Below are positions 27,728 through 38,453 of a stretch of DNA of 64,000 nucleotides, one piece after another (positions within the stretch are counted from its first letter, which is position 1; each line of letters opens with the position of its first letter). Location: the NCBI RefSeq assembly GCF_014202035.1, contig NZ_JACHFR010000001.1:310001-374000 (forward strand). The letters are read 5' to 3'. The translations under genes and the position numbers were made by a program. This DNA is from Treponema rectale (GTDB lineage: Bacteria; Spirochaetota; Spirochaetia; Treponematales; Treponemataceae). The notes under the pieces are model-generated. The model was not told the origin of the DNA. It made no database searches and saw only the letters and a program-made list of their open reading frames with translations.

Positions 27728-30700
27728 ATGAAAAAAAAGGTCATTTTACGGACTGTTACCGGAATATTGATATTTCTCCTCATTCTTACGGCTGTTTTTT
27801 TTGCGCTCCGGCCGTTTTACAGGACTGTAAATTTAACCTTTGACCGTTACGAAAAAAAACTTAATTCCTATCTCTCAGAAAAGACGGGTCTGCTTTTAAC
27901 TTACGAGTCCATGTCACCGTCAATACTTACAGGAATTCGTATAAAGGGTATTGCAGTTCAGGATGTTTCTACCGGTGAAAAAATCCTTACTATAAACAGG
28001 GTAAATATTAATTACAGCATCAGGGAATTTATCAGAAAAGACCTGGATCATGCCTTTACGGAATTCAGTGTATTTGACGTTAATTTCGATTATGACAGCG
28101 AGAAATGCCGGAACGTTCAGGATAAACTTCAGCTTCTCGTAAAGGATATGCAGGAAGAGGAAGAATCAGATGTTTTTATTTCTCATAAATTGCGGAAAAG
28201 CATTAAAGACCTTCTTTTCAGGCTCCCCTTTGATGTTGACGTGCGTAACGTAAACTTTCACTGTTCTTTGGGTGGCGATGAGTATTCTGCAAAAATAAAT
28301 GAAGCCGTCATCAGAAAAAACAATACAGGTTCTTCTTTAACCGGAACGTTGACAGGAACCGCTTTTGCATCTTTAAAGGCTTTGGGAATGCGTACTGCCG
28401 GATTTACAGTGGGTATGAAGGGAGAACTGCAGAAAAACATAGACGGAAGTTCTCTTTTGATTTCCCTTGATAATCTTGAAAAAGCGTCTTACTCCATCAG
28501 GGATGTATCCCTTCTTGTAACATACGGTTCCGGTAAGATTAATGCCCGTACGGTTCAGTATAATCTTCCATATAATCTTTTTGCTTCTGTTGATGCGGAC
28601 AGCGGAACTTTTGATGCAGAATTCCGCAGTACTGAACTTAATCCTTTCAGAATGTTCAGGATTCCTTCTGATGATGAAAATCTTCTTATGTGGAACGGGT
28701 CAAAGCTTACTACCTCCACTTCATTTCATGCAGGGCTTTTAACCGGTGAACTTGACTGGAGCAGTAATACATCTTTTATATTTTCAAGGAACATTTTTGA
28801 CAGAGGACAGAGTCTTGCTTTTGATGTAAAGGGAGACTCAAAAATGATAAACCTTAAGTATCTGAAGGCTGAGGGAGCTTTTGCCGATGCTGATTTTTCA
28901 GGAAAGTTTGATCTTGAAAAAATGAAGCCCCAGGGGTCAGGACAGGTTCATTATATAACCTTGCCAAACGGAAATAAGATTTCTTTTGATCTTTTTGTAG
29001 ATCCTTCAAAAAATTCTACTGTTTTTTATATTCCGGAATTTGTATTCGGAGACAGAAAGTTTTCATGGCTTGAACTGGACGTATTCAGTAAAGAAAATTC
29101 TCTTGACTTTACGTTTACAATGAATGATTTCAGTCATGAGGATTTCAATCTTTTTGCATCAAAACCTTCTTCCGTAAGAATAGACGGTTCTCTGTCCCTT
29201 GAAGATGAAAGTTATTTTCAGGCGGTTGTTGCAGTTAATAATCTGTTTCTTGACGGAGCTGTATCTGCGGCCGGATGGTTTCTCGATGAGCCGGGCAGTG
29301 ATTCCATATCCTCTGCGGCAGCTTCTCTCGAATCTTACATTATGTCTACTGAGTTTTATGTATCTACGGATTTTAAATCCGTTACATATAACTGTCCTAA
29401 TGCTCTTTTTGCCAACACGAAGGAAGACCGTCAGTTCGTAATTCTTTCATTTGACGGAACAGAAACTTCACTGCATGTAAGTCAGGCCGGCATTAATTAC
29501 GGATCAAATTCCTTTATGGCAACATTGAATGCAGAGTATTCTCCTGAGGATGAACAGGCGATTTTTCAGAGTGATGTAAATATAAATAATATTCCATATC
29601 AGCTTAACGGAATTTATTCTCTCGGTGAATGGCTGAACATAAGCGGTAATTACGGATTGAATCTTGTCGTAAACTTTGACAGGGGAATTTCCGGAACTGT
29701 AGAGACAACTTCTCTTCCTGTAAGCGCCGGTGGATTTATTTTTGATTTTACGACGGAAGCTACATTTTCAATTCCTGATTTTGATGATTTCTATGTTGAA
29801 ATTTCAAAGTTTGAGGCAGAAGAATTCTCAGGGATTCTTGCAATGCACCCGAAAGTATCTTTTATCGGAAAGGCTGATTATTCAGGAATCGTTTTATCCA
29901 GCCTGAATTATTCAGATACGTTCTCAATGTTTGAGGGAAGTGCGTACGGCTTGTGGAATATAAATGACGGCATCTTTGATTCGTTCAACATGCAGATATC
30001 ATTAAAGAATCCTTTGACCAGTGAATCCATAGTTGTGGACGGTTCGTTTACCAATCCGCTTCAGGAAAAACTTACCATGGATAATTTGATGACAAACTGC
30101 TTCTTTAATGCACAGGCAAATGTAGAAGATTTTTCTCTCCGTCATATTTTCTCAACACAGCCGGATGATGAACGGTTTTCTGCAACTGTAACTTTCAGCG
30201 GTACAGTTGAGAATCCTTACGTTACGGTTAATCTTTCAAGTTTCTCGATGCAGCTTGCAGGTGCTCCGCTTTTCATGAAAGGAAGCATGGCATACATGGA
30301 AGAGATATTTACTGTTCCTGAGTTTTCTGCATCCTGGACAGATTTCTCCGTAAAAGACTTTTCCGGTTCATTTAATATGAAGGATTTTGACGGACTGGCT
30401 CAGTGTGTATTCAATGCCGATTTTGACGGACAGACTTTAATTGTTCCTATGGTTATGAAGGCAGAAAATCTTTCTCCTTTTGAAACGGAAGGAAAAGTTC
30501 TTCCGGAATCTTTCTCTCTTGAAATTGATGCTGATAATATAGGCGGTACTTTAGGAAAGAATGCGCCTCCTCTTCATTTTTCAATCATCCGTTCTCCTGG
30601 ACGTGTGGATATAATGACAAACGAATATCTGGGAGCCTATGGTGAATATCTGGACGACGGTACTCTTAATTTTTCTATTCTTGATGATAAGCCGATTCAT

Positions 30701-32197
30701 TTTGATGCTTCCGGTTCTTTTAAGGACATGATTGTCAATCTGAATGTAAGTAATATCTATATAGACGTTACAAAAATTTCTTTCATATTTAATTCAGACG
30801 GTTTTTATGTACATAACGGAATCATATCAGGACAGCTTAATCTTTCCGGACTTCTTACAGATCCTAATCTTGACGGAGAAGCTCTTATCGAGAACATTGA
30901 TTTTAATTTTCCTGATTATGTACCTGAACATTTTACGGCTTCTCCTCTTCTGGTTCAGATTACTCAGGATGAAATTGAACTTCCGGATTCACTGTTCAAG
31001 ATAAAGAAGGGAATGGTAACGGCAAATGTAAGGCTTGCTCTGGACCGCTGGAGAATTGAAACATTTGAAGTAAATGTCCGTACTGAAAAAAACAGGGATC
31101 TTCCTTTTGATGTTAAGATTCCTCAGCTGCGGGTTACAGGCTTTGCAGGCGGTTACGGTTCCATGATATGGGAAGGAGATGACATTACCATAGACGGAAA
31201 CTTTACCGTACATGATACAAAAGCAAATGTAATTACAAATACAGGCCTTCCTCTGATAGATTTTTCTGAACCGACTCAGGCTGATATTGAATTTGAAGAA
31301 TGGTTCAATACACTTAATTTCTATATAACTGCATCTGTAAAAATTGCCCAGAAAGTCGAAGTGGAAGTAAAGCCTTTTATACGTACCCTTATTGCTCCTA
31401 ATACGGATCTTTTCCTCTCAATGGATACTGATGCAGGACTCTGGAGTCTTAAAGGAGATGTTGTCTTAAGGGGAGGAGAGGTTTCATATTTGAATAGAAA
31501 CTTCTACCTGAAGGAAGGAAGCATAAGCCTTAATGAAAATCAGTCTAATTTTGATCCTCTTGTTACTATCCGCGGACAGATTAATGAACGTGATGCAAGC
31601 GGTGATCCTGTTCTTATAACTCTGTCTGCAATAAAACAGCATGTTTCTGATTTTGACCCGGTCCTTTCATCTTCTCCTGCAAAGTCTGAATCAGAACTTA
31701 TGGAGATTCTCGGTCAGATTATTGCCGGTGACAGCACTTCTGCTTCTGATGTTCTTGTAAGCAGCCTTGACTACAGTGTTCAGGTAACTTTCCTTCGCCG
31801 TCTTGAAGGTGCATTGCGGGATTTATGCAATTTTGATATATTTTCTGTCCGTACGACACTCGTTCAGAATTCCATTAAACAGGGATTCAATATGAACAGT
31901 GATTCAGAAAAAGGTGCATTGATCAGTAACTTATTTGATAATACGACTGTTTATATTGGTAAATACTTTGGAAGCAATATATACGTGGATGCCATGATGA
32001 ACTGGACGTATGATGAAAATAAAAATACAACAGGTGATGCTTTTTCTGGCGGTCTGGTTTTCCATCCTGAAATGGGTCTTGAACTGGATTCTCCTTTTGC
32101 AAACATACGATGGAGTTTTGCTCCTGATATGGAAAGTTTGCAGCAGACTTGGGTTCAATCCACGTCTATTACGCTTTCATGGCGATTTAATTTTTAA
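27728..32197 (+). CDS. tamB: TamB-like translocation/assembly protein (DUF490)
   Basis: A very large, mostly beta-strand protein of about 1,489 residues with an N-terminal membrane anchor (residues 9-28) and a C-terminal TamB (DUF490) domain. TamB and related AsmA-like proteins bridge the periplasm for outer-membrane assembly or lipid transport. Long stretches show the repeated groove-like strand pattern of that family. The final 300 residues have the typical LRGGEVSYLNRNFYLKEGSI and the aromatic-ended last strands (SITLSWRFNF). The ATG at 27728 is preferred to a TTG two codons earlier. It precedes bamA, as in T. pallidum and many bacteria with TamB-BamA neighbours. Confidence 0.9.
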   Translation: MKKKVILRTVTGILIFLLILTAVFFALRPFYRTVNLTFDRYEKKLNSYLSEKTGLLLTYESMSPSILTGIRIKGIAVQDVSTGEKILTINRVNINYSIREFIRKDLDHAFTEFSVFDVNFDYDSEKCRNVQDKLQLLVKDMQEEEESDVFISHKLRKSIKDLLFRLPFDVDVRNVNFHCSLGGDEYSAKINEAVIRKNNTGSSLTGTLTGTAFASLKALGMRTAGFTVGMKGELQKNIDGSSLLISLDNLEKASYSIRDVSLLVTYGSGKINARTVQYNLPYNLFASVDADSGTFDAEFRSTELNPFRMFRIPSDDENLLMWNGSKLTTSTSFHAGLLTGELDWSSNTSFIFSRNIFDRGQSLAFDVKGDSKMINLKYLKAEGAFADADFSGKFDLEKMKPQGSGQVHYITLPNGNKISFDLFVDPSKNSTVFYIPEFVFGDRKFSWLELDVFSKENSLDFTFTMNDFSHEDFNLFASKPSSVRIDGSLSLEDESYFQAVVAVNNLFLDGAVSAAGWFLDEPGSDSISSAAASLESYIMSTEFYVSTDFKSVTYNCPNALFANTKEDRQFVILSFDGTETSLHVSQAGINYGSNSFMATLNAEYSPEDEQAIFQSDVNINNIPYQLNGIYSLGEWLNISGNYGLNLVVNFDRGISGTVETTSLPVSAGGFIFDFTTEATFSIPDFDDFYVEISKFEAEEFSGILAMHPKVSFIGKADYSGIVLSSLNYSDTFSMFEGSAYGLWNINDGIFDSFNMQISLKNPLTSESIVVDGSFTNPLQEKLTMDNLMTNCFFNAQANVEDFSLRHIFSTQPDDERFSATVTFSGTVENPYVTVNLSSFSMQLAGAPLFMKGSMAYMEEIFTVPEFSASWTDFSVKDFSGSFNMKDFDGLAQCVFNADFDGQTLIVPMVMKAENLSPFETEGKVLPESFSLEIDADNIGGTLGKNAPPLHFSIIRSPGRVDIMTNEYLGAYGEYLDDGTLNFSILDDKPIHFDASGSFKDMIVNLNVSNIYIDVTKISFIFNSDGFYVHNGIISGQLNLSGLLTDPNLDGEALIENIDFNFPDYVPEHFTASPLLVQITQDEIELPDSLFKIKKGMVTANVRLALDRWRIETFEVNVRTEKNRDLPFDVKIPQLRVTGFAGGYGSMIWEGDDITIDGNFTVHDTKANVITNTGLPLIDFSEPTQADIEFEEWFNTLNFYITASVKIAQKVEVEVKPFIRTLIAPNTDLFLSMDTDAGLWSLKGDVVLRGGEVSYLNRNFYLKEGSISLNENQSNFDPLVTIRGQINERDASGDPVLITLSAIKQHVSDFDPVLSSSPAKSESELMEILGQIIAGDSTSASDVLVSSLDYSVQVTFLRRLEGALRDLCNFDIFSVRTTLVQNSIKQGFNMNSDSEKGALISNLFDNTTVYIGKYFGSNIYVDAMMNWTYDENKNTTGDAFSGGLVFHPEMGLELDSPFANIRWSFAPDMESLQQTWVQSTSITLSWRFNF

Positions 32198-32212
32198 AAA
32201 AAGAGGAAATAT

Positions 32213-34684
32213 ATGCGCTTTAAGCACGGTTTCTTTGCAGCAGTTTTATTGCTTGCAGGTTTAGTTTCAGCTCCGGTTTTTGCCCAGGAGGAGTGGTATT
32301 ATAACAAGCCTGTAAAAACCATAACCTTTGAGAATTTAAAAAATATAAAGTCAAAAGATCTTGATGGTATTGTCAGTTCGTATATAAATAAGAATTTTAC
32401 AGACGAGCTTATCAGTGAACTTTACGATAAAATGTTTGCGCTGGATTATTTCAGTGACGTTGAGGTTCAGGCTCAGCCGGGTAAGGATAAGGGAAAGTCC
32501 GTTAATATAGTAATAAAAGTTGTGGAACTTCCGATTATTACGCGGATTGTTTTTCAGGGAAATTCAGAAATTCATACAAGTGAACTGAAGGATGTAATTC
32601 TGTCTAAGGAAAGGGATGTTTATAAACAGGCAAATCTGTGGGCTGATGAGCGTGCCGTACGCAATCATTACATAGATTCCGGTTATAATGAAGTTAAAGT
32701 ACGGTGCTATATTGAGAGACAGGGTGAAGACATAATTGAGCATATATCAATTTCTGAAGGTAACAAGACCATCGTTAAAAAAATAAACTTCAATGGAAAT
32801 GTTGTTGTTACGGCCAAGACCTTAAAAAGCAAAATTTCCTTAAAGGAAGCCGGACTTTTCAGCGAAGGAGCTTTTCAGGAAGCTTCCCTTACTGCGGATT
32901 CAAAAGCAATAGTAGATTATTACAAAGACAGGGGATACGTGGACGCAAAGGTTCTTAACGTAAAACAGGAGCCTGTCCTTAACGAAAAAAAACAGAGAAA
33001 GGAAATATACATTACTTTTGAGATTCAGGAAGGCTCCCAGTATACTTTCGGCGGCATAACTTTTGAAGGAAACAAAGTTTTTTCAACGGATACCCTTGAA
33101 AAACTTGTTGCTTTGAAAACCGGAGACATTTATAAGGAATCACGTTTTGTAAGAACAAGATGGGCTGTCCAGAACCTTTATTATGAAAATGGCTATACTT
33201 CAAATCAGTTTGTTCCTGAAGTAAACAAAGATACTGAAAATAAAGTTATTTCTTATGTGCTCCGTATATATGAAAACCCGAGAAGCCATGTTGAGCATGT
33301 TATTATAAACGGTAATACAAAGACAAAGGATTATGTAATCCGCCGTGAAATTCCTGTAGAACCTGGAGATATTTTTTCAAATACAAAGATTATGACGGCT
33401 TTCAGAAGTCTTAATAACCTTCAGTATTTCTCTTCCGTACAGCCGGACGTACAGCAGGGCTCTGAATCTGATCTTGTAGATATTATCTTTAACGTTGAGG
33501 AGCAGGGAACCACTCAGCTTGACTTCGGATTTACTTTCAGCGGAATGAGTGATCCTGATGCATTCCCGGTTGCACTTTATGCCAAGATACAGAATTCCAA
33601 TGTGTTCGGAGAAGGTAAGACGCTTTCTTTGGGAACTACTCTTTCTACAACCGAACAGTCCGTGAATATGGGTTATGGACAGAACTGGCTGTTTGGAAAA
33701 CCTATCAGCGTAGGCTTCAATATTGGTTATTCTCATTCAACAAATTATGCGCTCAGAAATTATTTTGATTTCTATTCCGGAGAGATTAATGATGATAATT
33801 ACTATATGGAATATGAGCAGCATGAATTCAATCTTGGAACTTCCCTCGGATACAGATGGGTTAAGGACTTTGGAACCCTTACACTTAAGGGCGGAATAAC
33901 CGGAAGTCTTATTGATAATATTTATGATGATGACAGATTTGTTCCGTATGATTCTTCTATAAGTCAGTACTGCAATAACTGGGAACCTAAGAATTCTGTA
34001 TGGAGTTCATTCTCATTTGATGCCCGTGACAGTTCTTATGATCCGTCAACAGGATGGTTTGGAAGCCAGCGCGTGGCATGGTACGGACTTCTTCCTGAGG
34101 GAATATTTGGTTTTGCACCTGAATGGGGTGAAAAAGAATTCTATCTGCGTACGGACACAAAACTTGAGCGTTATTTTACCCTGTTAAATCTTCCTGTAAG
34201 CGAAACCTGGAATTTCAAGCTTGTATTTATGGGATATACCGGACTGTCAATGCAGTTCCCGTTCTTTGATACTTCAATCAAGCGTTCCAACCAGCTGTAT
34301 ATTGACGGTATGTTTAATGGCCGCGGATGGGAAATTTATAATACTGATGAGGGAAGGGGCTGTACTGTATGGAGTAACTATGCGGAAATACGCATGCCTC
34401 TTGTACCTGGCGTTCTTGCAATAGACGGTTTCTTTGATGCAATTGCAATTAAAGATTCAGTTTCAGATTTCTTCAGCGGACTTACTGATGATGACTGGTA
34501 TTACAGTTTCGGTCCAAGCATCCGTTTTACGATTCCTCAGCTTCCGATCAGGCTTCTGTTTGCAAATACCTTCAGGGTACAGAACGGAAATGTGGTATGG
34601 TGTGATCAGGACGGTGACCCTAATTCAAATAAATGGTATAGTAATTTCCACTTTAAGTTCTCATTTACTAATATAAATTACTAG
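32213..34684 (+). CDS. bamA: Outer membrane assembly factor BamA
   Basis: BamA inserts beta-barrel proteins in the outer membrane. The 823-residue protein has a signal peptide (ending PVFAQEE), five POTRA domains over about residues 27-420 (for example ITRIVFQGNSEIHTSEL and FGGITFEGNKVFSTDTL), and a C-terminal 16-strand Omp85 barrel. The barrel ends in a terminal strand FHFKFSFTNINY, with an aromatic-type ending. A GAGG site lies before the ATG. It is the equivalent of T. pallidum TP0326. It is likely co-transcribed with tamB and skp. Confidence 0.95.
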   Translation: MRFKHGFFAAVLLLAGLVSAPVFAQEEWYYNKPVKTITFENLKNIKSKDLDGIVSSYINKNFTDELISELYDKMFALDYFSDVEVQAQPGKDKGKSVNIVIKVVELPIITRIVFQGNSEIHTSELKDVILSKERDVYKQANLWADERAVRNHYIDSGYNEVKVRCYIERQGEDIIEHISISEGNKTIVKKINFNGNVVVTAKTLKSKISLKEAGLFSEGAFQEASLTADSKAIVDYYKDRGYVDAKVLNVKQEPVLNEKKQRKEIYITFEIQEGSQYTFGGITFEGNKVFSTDTLEKLVALKTGDIYKESRFVRTRWAVQNLYYENGYTSNQFVPEVNKDTENKVISYVLRIYENPRSHVEHVIINGNTKTKDYVIRREIPVEPGDIFSNTKIMTAFRSLNNLQYFSSVQPDVQQGSESDLVDIIFNVEEQGTTQLDFGFTFSGMSDPDAFPVALYAKIQNSNVFGEGKTLSLGTTLSTTEQSVNMGYGQNWLFGKPISVGFNIGYSHSTNYALRNYFDFYSGEINDDNYYMEYEQHEFNLGTSLGYRWVKDFGTLTLKGGITGSLIDNIYDDDRFVPYDSSISQYCNNWEPKNSVWSSFSFDARDSSYDPSTGWFGSQRVAWYGLLPEGIFGFAPEWGEKEFYLRTDTKLERYFTLLNLPVSETWNFKLVFMGYTGLSMQFPFFDTSIKRSNQLYIDGMFNGRGWEIYNTDEGRGCTVWSNYAEIRMPLVPGVLAIDGFFDAIAIKDSVSDFFSGLTDDDWYYSFGPSIRFTIPQLPIRLLFANTFRVQNGNVVWCDQDGDPNSNKWYSNFHFKFSFTNINY

Positions 34685-34696
34685 TCTGGGGGAAAT

Positions 34697-35233
34697 ATGA
34701 ACTCATTAAGAAAATATCTTATAGTATTGGGTGCGGTTTTTGTCACTGCAGCATCAGGTGCTTTTGCTCAGCAGATTACTAAGTTTGCAGTTGTTGATAC
34801 AGCCCGTGTTTATCAGGCTTATTACAGGGATTCTGCACCTGTACGTAATTACGAAAGCAAGAAGGCAGAATTTCAGAAAGAAATAAACAAGCTTGTTTCA
34901 GAAATTCAGGGACTTCATGATAAAAAACTTGAGTATCAGCGTGCCGGAAAAGATTCTGATGCCCTTAAAGTTGAACAGCAGATTACTAAAAAGACAGAAT
35001 ATCTGAATGAATATACTTATGCAAAAAACATGGAACTGAAGAGCCTGGAAAAGTCTCTCCAGAATAATAATGAATTTTACAAGAATCTTTACAGTACGCT
35101 GGAACGTGTTGCGGAAATCGGAGGTTACAGTATGATTTTAAGCCTTCAGCAGAATAATGCAATTCTCTGGTACAGTTCTTCTGTTGACGTTACTGATGAG
35201 GTTATTTCCCGTTTAGGAATTAGCGGCGAGTAG
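34697..35233 (+). CDS. skp: Skp/OmpH periplasmic chaperone
   Basis: Skp is a periplasmic chaperone that holds outer-membrane proteins before BamA assembly. The 178-residue protein has a signal peptide (ending GAFAQQ), the opening strand KFAVVDTARVYQAYY, a long charged coiled-coil tentacle (residues 45-130), and a closing strand region. A GGGGG site lies before the ATG, 12 bases after bamA. Placement between bamA and mutS matches the arrangement known in T. pallidum. Confidence 0.88.
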   Translation: MNSLRKYLIVLGAVFVTAASGAFAQQITKFAVVDTARVYQAYYRDSAPVRNYESKKAEFQKEINKLVSEIQGLHDKKLEYQRAGKDSDALKVEQQITKKTEYLNEYTYAKNMELKSLEKSLQNNNEFYKNLYSTLERVAEIGGYSMILSLQQNNAILWYSSSVDVTDEVISRLGISGE

Positions 35234-35234
35234 A

Positions 35235-37838
35235 ATGGCTGATGAAATCACTCCTCTTTTTGCCCAGTACCTTGGAATAAAACAGCAGCATCCTAATGAG
35301 GTTTTATTTTTCAGACTGGGCGATTTTTATGAAATGTTCGACGATGATGCCGTTGAAGTTTCCCGTCTTTTGAATCTTACCCTTACCCACAGAGGACAGA
35401 ATCCTATGTGCGGTATTCCCTATCATGCAGCAAAAATATATATAGCCAGGCTTCTTCGTCTTGGAAAAAAAATTGCCATTGCAGAACAGGTTGGGGATAT
35501 TCCTGCTCCTGGTAAAGGTCTTACTGAACGAAAAGTCATAGAGATAATAACTCCTGGAACAGCTCTTGAAAGTGAATATCTTGACGGCGGAATAAATAAT
35601 TTTCTTGCTTCATTATGTGTCCGCGGAAAAGAAACAGGTTTTTCTTTTATTGATGTAACGACCGGTGAATTTAAGGCAACATCTTTTGAAACAGCTTCCA
35701 TTCAGGAAAATTTTCCGAAAGAACTTGGCCGCTGCAGTCCGAGGGAACTTATTCTTCCGGAAAGTCTCAGAAGTAACAGAATAATACAGGATACTGTTGC
35801 TCTTTTTGACTCTATGGCTGTCAGTTACTATCCAGACTGGAACTTTTCACTGGATTCAGGATATGAACGTCTTACAGAACAGTTTGGTACTGCAAACTTA
35901 AGGTCATTTTCCCTTACAGAAAATTCTGTTGAGGTAATGAGCGCCGGTTTTCTGCTTGATTATGTATCCAAGACGACAAATGTTTCTTCTCCGCATATTA
36001 AATCTATTCAGGTATATAAGGACAGTGAGTATGTAGTGATGGATGATTCTTCCCGCAGAAATCTTGAGATAACAGGCAATCTGAGGGATGGTTCACAGCA
36101 GTTTTCACTTCTTGAGTGTGTAAATTATACCCGTACGGCAATGGGCAGCCGAATGATGCGGAAATGGCTTACGTTTGCCCTGACAGATGTAAATGCAATT
36201 ATTTCAAGACAGAATCATGTTGAACTGTTTGTAAATGACAGGACTCTTCTTCGCCGTATAAGGGATCAGCTGGACGGTATTCTTGATGTAGAACGTCTTG
36301 CAGGCCGCATAGCCATGGATAAGGCCCACGGAAAAGATCTTCAGGCGCTGCGTGCAAGTCTTTCCTGCTGGCTTAACATTCAGTCTATTCTTGGGGACAG
36401 TAATTTTGCCCTCATAAATCCGGAACCGGCGGCAGAAATAATAGACCTTATTGCAAATTCCATAATGGAAGATCCGGCAACGAGCCTTACTGACGGTGGA
36501 ATTATAAAGAGCGGATGGTCAGAAGAACTGGATCACTGGCGGCAGGTACATGATAATTTTAATCAGGTTCTTGATGAATATGTGGAAGAAGAAAAGCAGG
36601 CAACTGGAATTCAGAATCTGAAAATAAAGAAAAGCGGCAACATGGGCTACTTTATTGAGGTAAGTAAAGGTAAGCTGGATAAGGTGCCGTCTCATTTTAT
36701 AATGCGAAGGACTCTTGTAAATGCAGACCGCTATACGACGGAAAAACTGCAGGAACTTGAGTCAAATCTGAATGAATCAGATACCAGGATACTCGAACTT
36801 GAAAGGGATCTTTTCCTTGAAGTAAGAAACCGGCTCAAGGCTTTTGTGGCATACCTGCAGCAGACTGCACGGGAAATAGCTTATGCTGATGTTACTTCTT
36901 CTTTTGCAGAAGCTGCTGTGCGTCATAACTGGGTACGGCCGGTTATTGAAGAAAGTCTGGTTTTTGATGTAAAAGGCGGACGTCATCCGGTTGTTGAACA
37001 GCATATTCCCCAGGGAGAATTTGTTCCTAATGATCTTAATCTCTGTTCTGAGGACGGCTGTACGTTTGCACTGATTACCGGACCTAATATGGCAGGTAAA
37101 AGTACTTTTTTAAGGCAGAATGCCCTGATTTCCCTCCTTGCACAGACCGGCAGTTATGTTCCTGCTTTGTACGCAAGGCTTGGTATAGTTGACCGGATAT
37201 TCTGCCGTGTAGGCGCCAGTGATAATCTTGCAAAGGGAGAGTCTACTTTTCTTGTAGAAATGACGGAAACGGCTCATATTCTCAGGAGTGCGACGGAAAA
37301 GTCCCTGGTAATAATGGATGAAGTAGGAAGGGGTACAAGTACGGAAGACGGTCTTTCCATTGCCTGGGCTGTAAGTGAATATCTTCTTGAGCGGATAAAA
37401 TGTAAGACTTTGTTTGCAACTCATTATCATGAGCTTACGAGAATGGAGTCTGATCGTGCAAAAAAACTTTGCATGGCTGTGGATGAAAGCACGAGCGAAG
37501 TTGTTTTCTTGAGGAAAGTAATTTCCGGTTCAAGTCAGAATTCTTACGGTATTCATGTTGCCAGACTTGCGGGAGTTCCTGAACCTGTAATAAAAAGAGC
37601 CCAGATGATTCTTGAAAAAATACAGGGAGAAGCTGAGGATAAGCCTGTCATCAATGCAGATGAGCATGTATTTGAGGAAGAAAAATCAGCTGCTGCTCCA
37701 GTTTCTTTTACAGGGGGGCTTTTCAGTGATGAGGAGCTTATACTTGATGAGATACTGTCACTGGAAGTAGATTCAATAACGCCAATTCAGGCTCTTCAGA
37801 CCATTGCAAGATGGAAACATTCTCTTTCCGGAAGGTAA
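35235..37838 (+). CDS. mutS: DNA mismatch repair protein MutS
   Basis: MutS recognises base mismatches and small loops and starts mismatch repair. The 867-residue protein has the mismatch-binding domain with FFRLGDFYEMFDDDA near residues 23-40, whose Phe-x-Glu motif contacts the mismatch, then connector, lever and clamp domains. The ATPase domain has GPNMAGKSTFLRQ near residue 616, FLVEMTETAHIL and VIMDEVGRGTSTEDG. It starts one base after skp. mutL is not in the window. Confidence 0.97.
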   Translation: MADEITPLFAQYLGIKQQHPNEVLFFRLGDFYEMFDDDAVEVSRLLNLTLTHRGQNPMCGIPYHAAKIYIARLLRLGKKIAIAEQVGDIPAPGKGLTERKVIEIITPGTALESEYLDGGINNFLASLCVRGKETGFSFIDVTTGEFKATSFETASIQENFPKELGRCSPRELILPESLRSNRIIQDTVALFDSMAVSYYPDWNFSLDSGYERLTEQFGTANLRSFSLTENSVEVMSAGFLLDYVSKTTNVSSPHIKSIQVYKDSEYVVMDDSSRRNLEITGNLRDGSQQFSLLECVNYTRTAMGSRMMRKWLTFALTDVNAIISRQNHVELFVNDRTLLRRIRDQLDGILDVERLAGRIAMDKAHGKDLQALRASLSCWLNIQSILGDSNFALINPEPAAEIIDLIANSIMEDPATSLTDGGIIKSGWSEELDHWRQVHDNFNQVLDEYVEEEKQATGIQNLKIKKSGNMGYFIEVSKGKLDKVPSHFIMRRTLVNADRYTTEKLQELESNLNESDTRILELERDLFLEVRNRLKAFVAYLQQTAREIAYADVTSSFAEAAVRHNWVRPVIEESLVFDVKGGRHPVVEQHIPQGEFVPNDLNLCSEDGCTFALITGPNMAGKSTFLRQNALISLLAQTGSYVPALYARLGIVDRIFCRVGASDNLAKGESTFLVEMTETAHILRSATEKSLVIMDEVGRGTSTEDGLSIAWAVSEYLLERIKCKTLFATHYHELTRMESDRAKKLCMAVDESTSEVVFLRKVISGSSQNSYGIHVARLAGVPEPVIKRAQMILEKIQGEAEDKPVINADEHVFEEEKSAAAPVSFTGGLFSDEELILDEILSLEVDSITPIQALQTIARWKHSLSGR

Positions 37839-37856
37839 TAATACGGAGGTATAGAT

Positions 37857-38369
37857 ATGGATTTTACTCAGGTTATCAGGAACCGTTATTCCTGTAAAAA
37901 GTATTCAGACGGAGTTATTACAGAAGAACAGCTGAATGCGGTTCTTGAAGCAGGAAGACTTGCTCCTACCGCTAAAAATCTTCAGGAACAGCATGTTTAT
38001 GTAATTCAGTCTGCAGAAGGCCTCGCAAAGGTTGATTCAGTAACCCCGTGTCGTTATGGAGCTACAACGGTACTTATGGTTGCCTTTGACAGTAAGAATG
38101 TCTTTACTTATCCGGGCGGAAAACGTGATTCAGGTGTAGAAGATGCTTCCATTGTTGCCACACATATGATGCTTGCTGCAGAAAATGCCGGAGTTCAGTC
38201 CTGCTGGCTTAATTTTTTTGATCCGCAGAAAATTAAGGAGGCTTTTAATCTTCCTGAAAACGAAGAAGTTCTGATGCTGCTGGATCTCGGTTTTGCGGCT
38301 GAAGGTTCAGGTCCTCTGCCAAATCATACAAACCGCAGGGATCTTGCCGAGACAGTAACTTACTGTTAA
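37857..38369 (+). CDS. Nitroreductase-family flavoprotein
   Basis: A 170-residue FMN-binding protein of the nitroreductase fold. RNRYSCKKYSDG near residues 8-19 is the usual FMN-phosphate site, followed by AGRLAPTAKNLQEQ. The family uses NAD(P)H to reduce nitro compounds, quinones or flavins; the true substrate is unknown. A strong GGAGG lies before the ATG. The short length is normal for small members. It follows mutS by 18 bases. Confidence 0.88.
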   Translation: MDFTQVIRNRYSCKKYSDGVITEEQLNAVLEAGRLAPTAKNLQEQHVYVIQSAEGLAKVDSVTPCRYGATTVLMVAFDSKNVFTYPGGKRDSGVEDASIVATHMMLAAENAGVQSCWLNFFDPQKIKEAFNLPENEEVLMLLDLGFAAEGSGPLPNHTNRRDLAETVTYC

Positions 38370-38412
38370 AAAAAAATATTTTTTTTCCGTCAGAATTTGG
38401 GGATTTTTATCT

Positions 38413-38453
38413 GTTCTGGACAATATTATATATATGGGAATATTGTTCAGAAC
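38413..38453. repeat. 15-bp near-perfect inverted repeat over the comF start
   Basis: The arms GTTCTGGACAATATT (38413-38427) and AATATTGTTCAGAAC (38439-38453) pair at 14 of 15 positions. The proposed ATG of the comF-like gene (38434) lies in the 11-base loop. It could be an operator or an RNA hairpin that controls translation. Confidence 0.6.
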
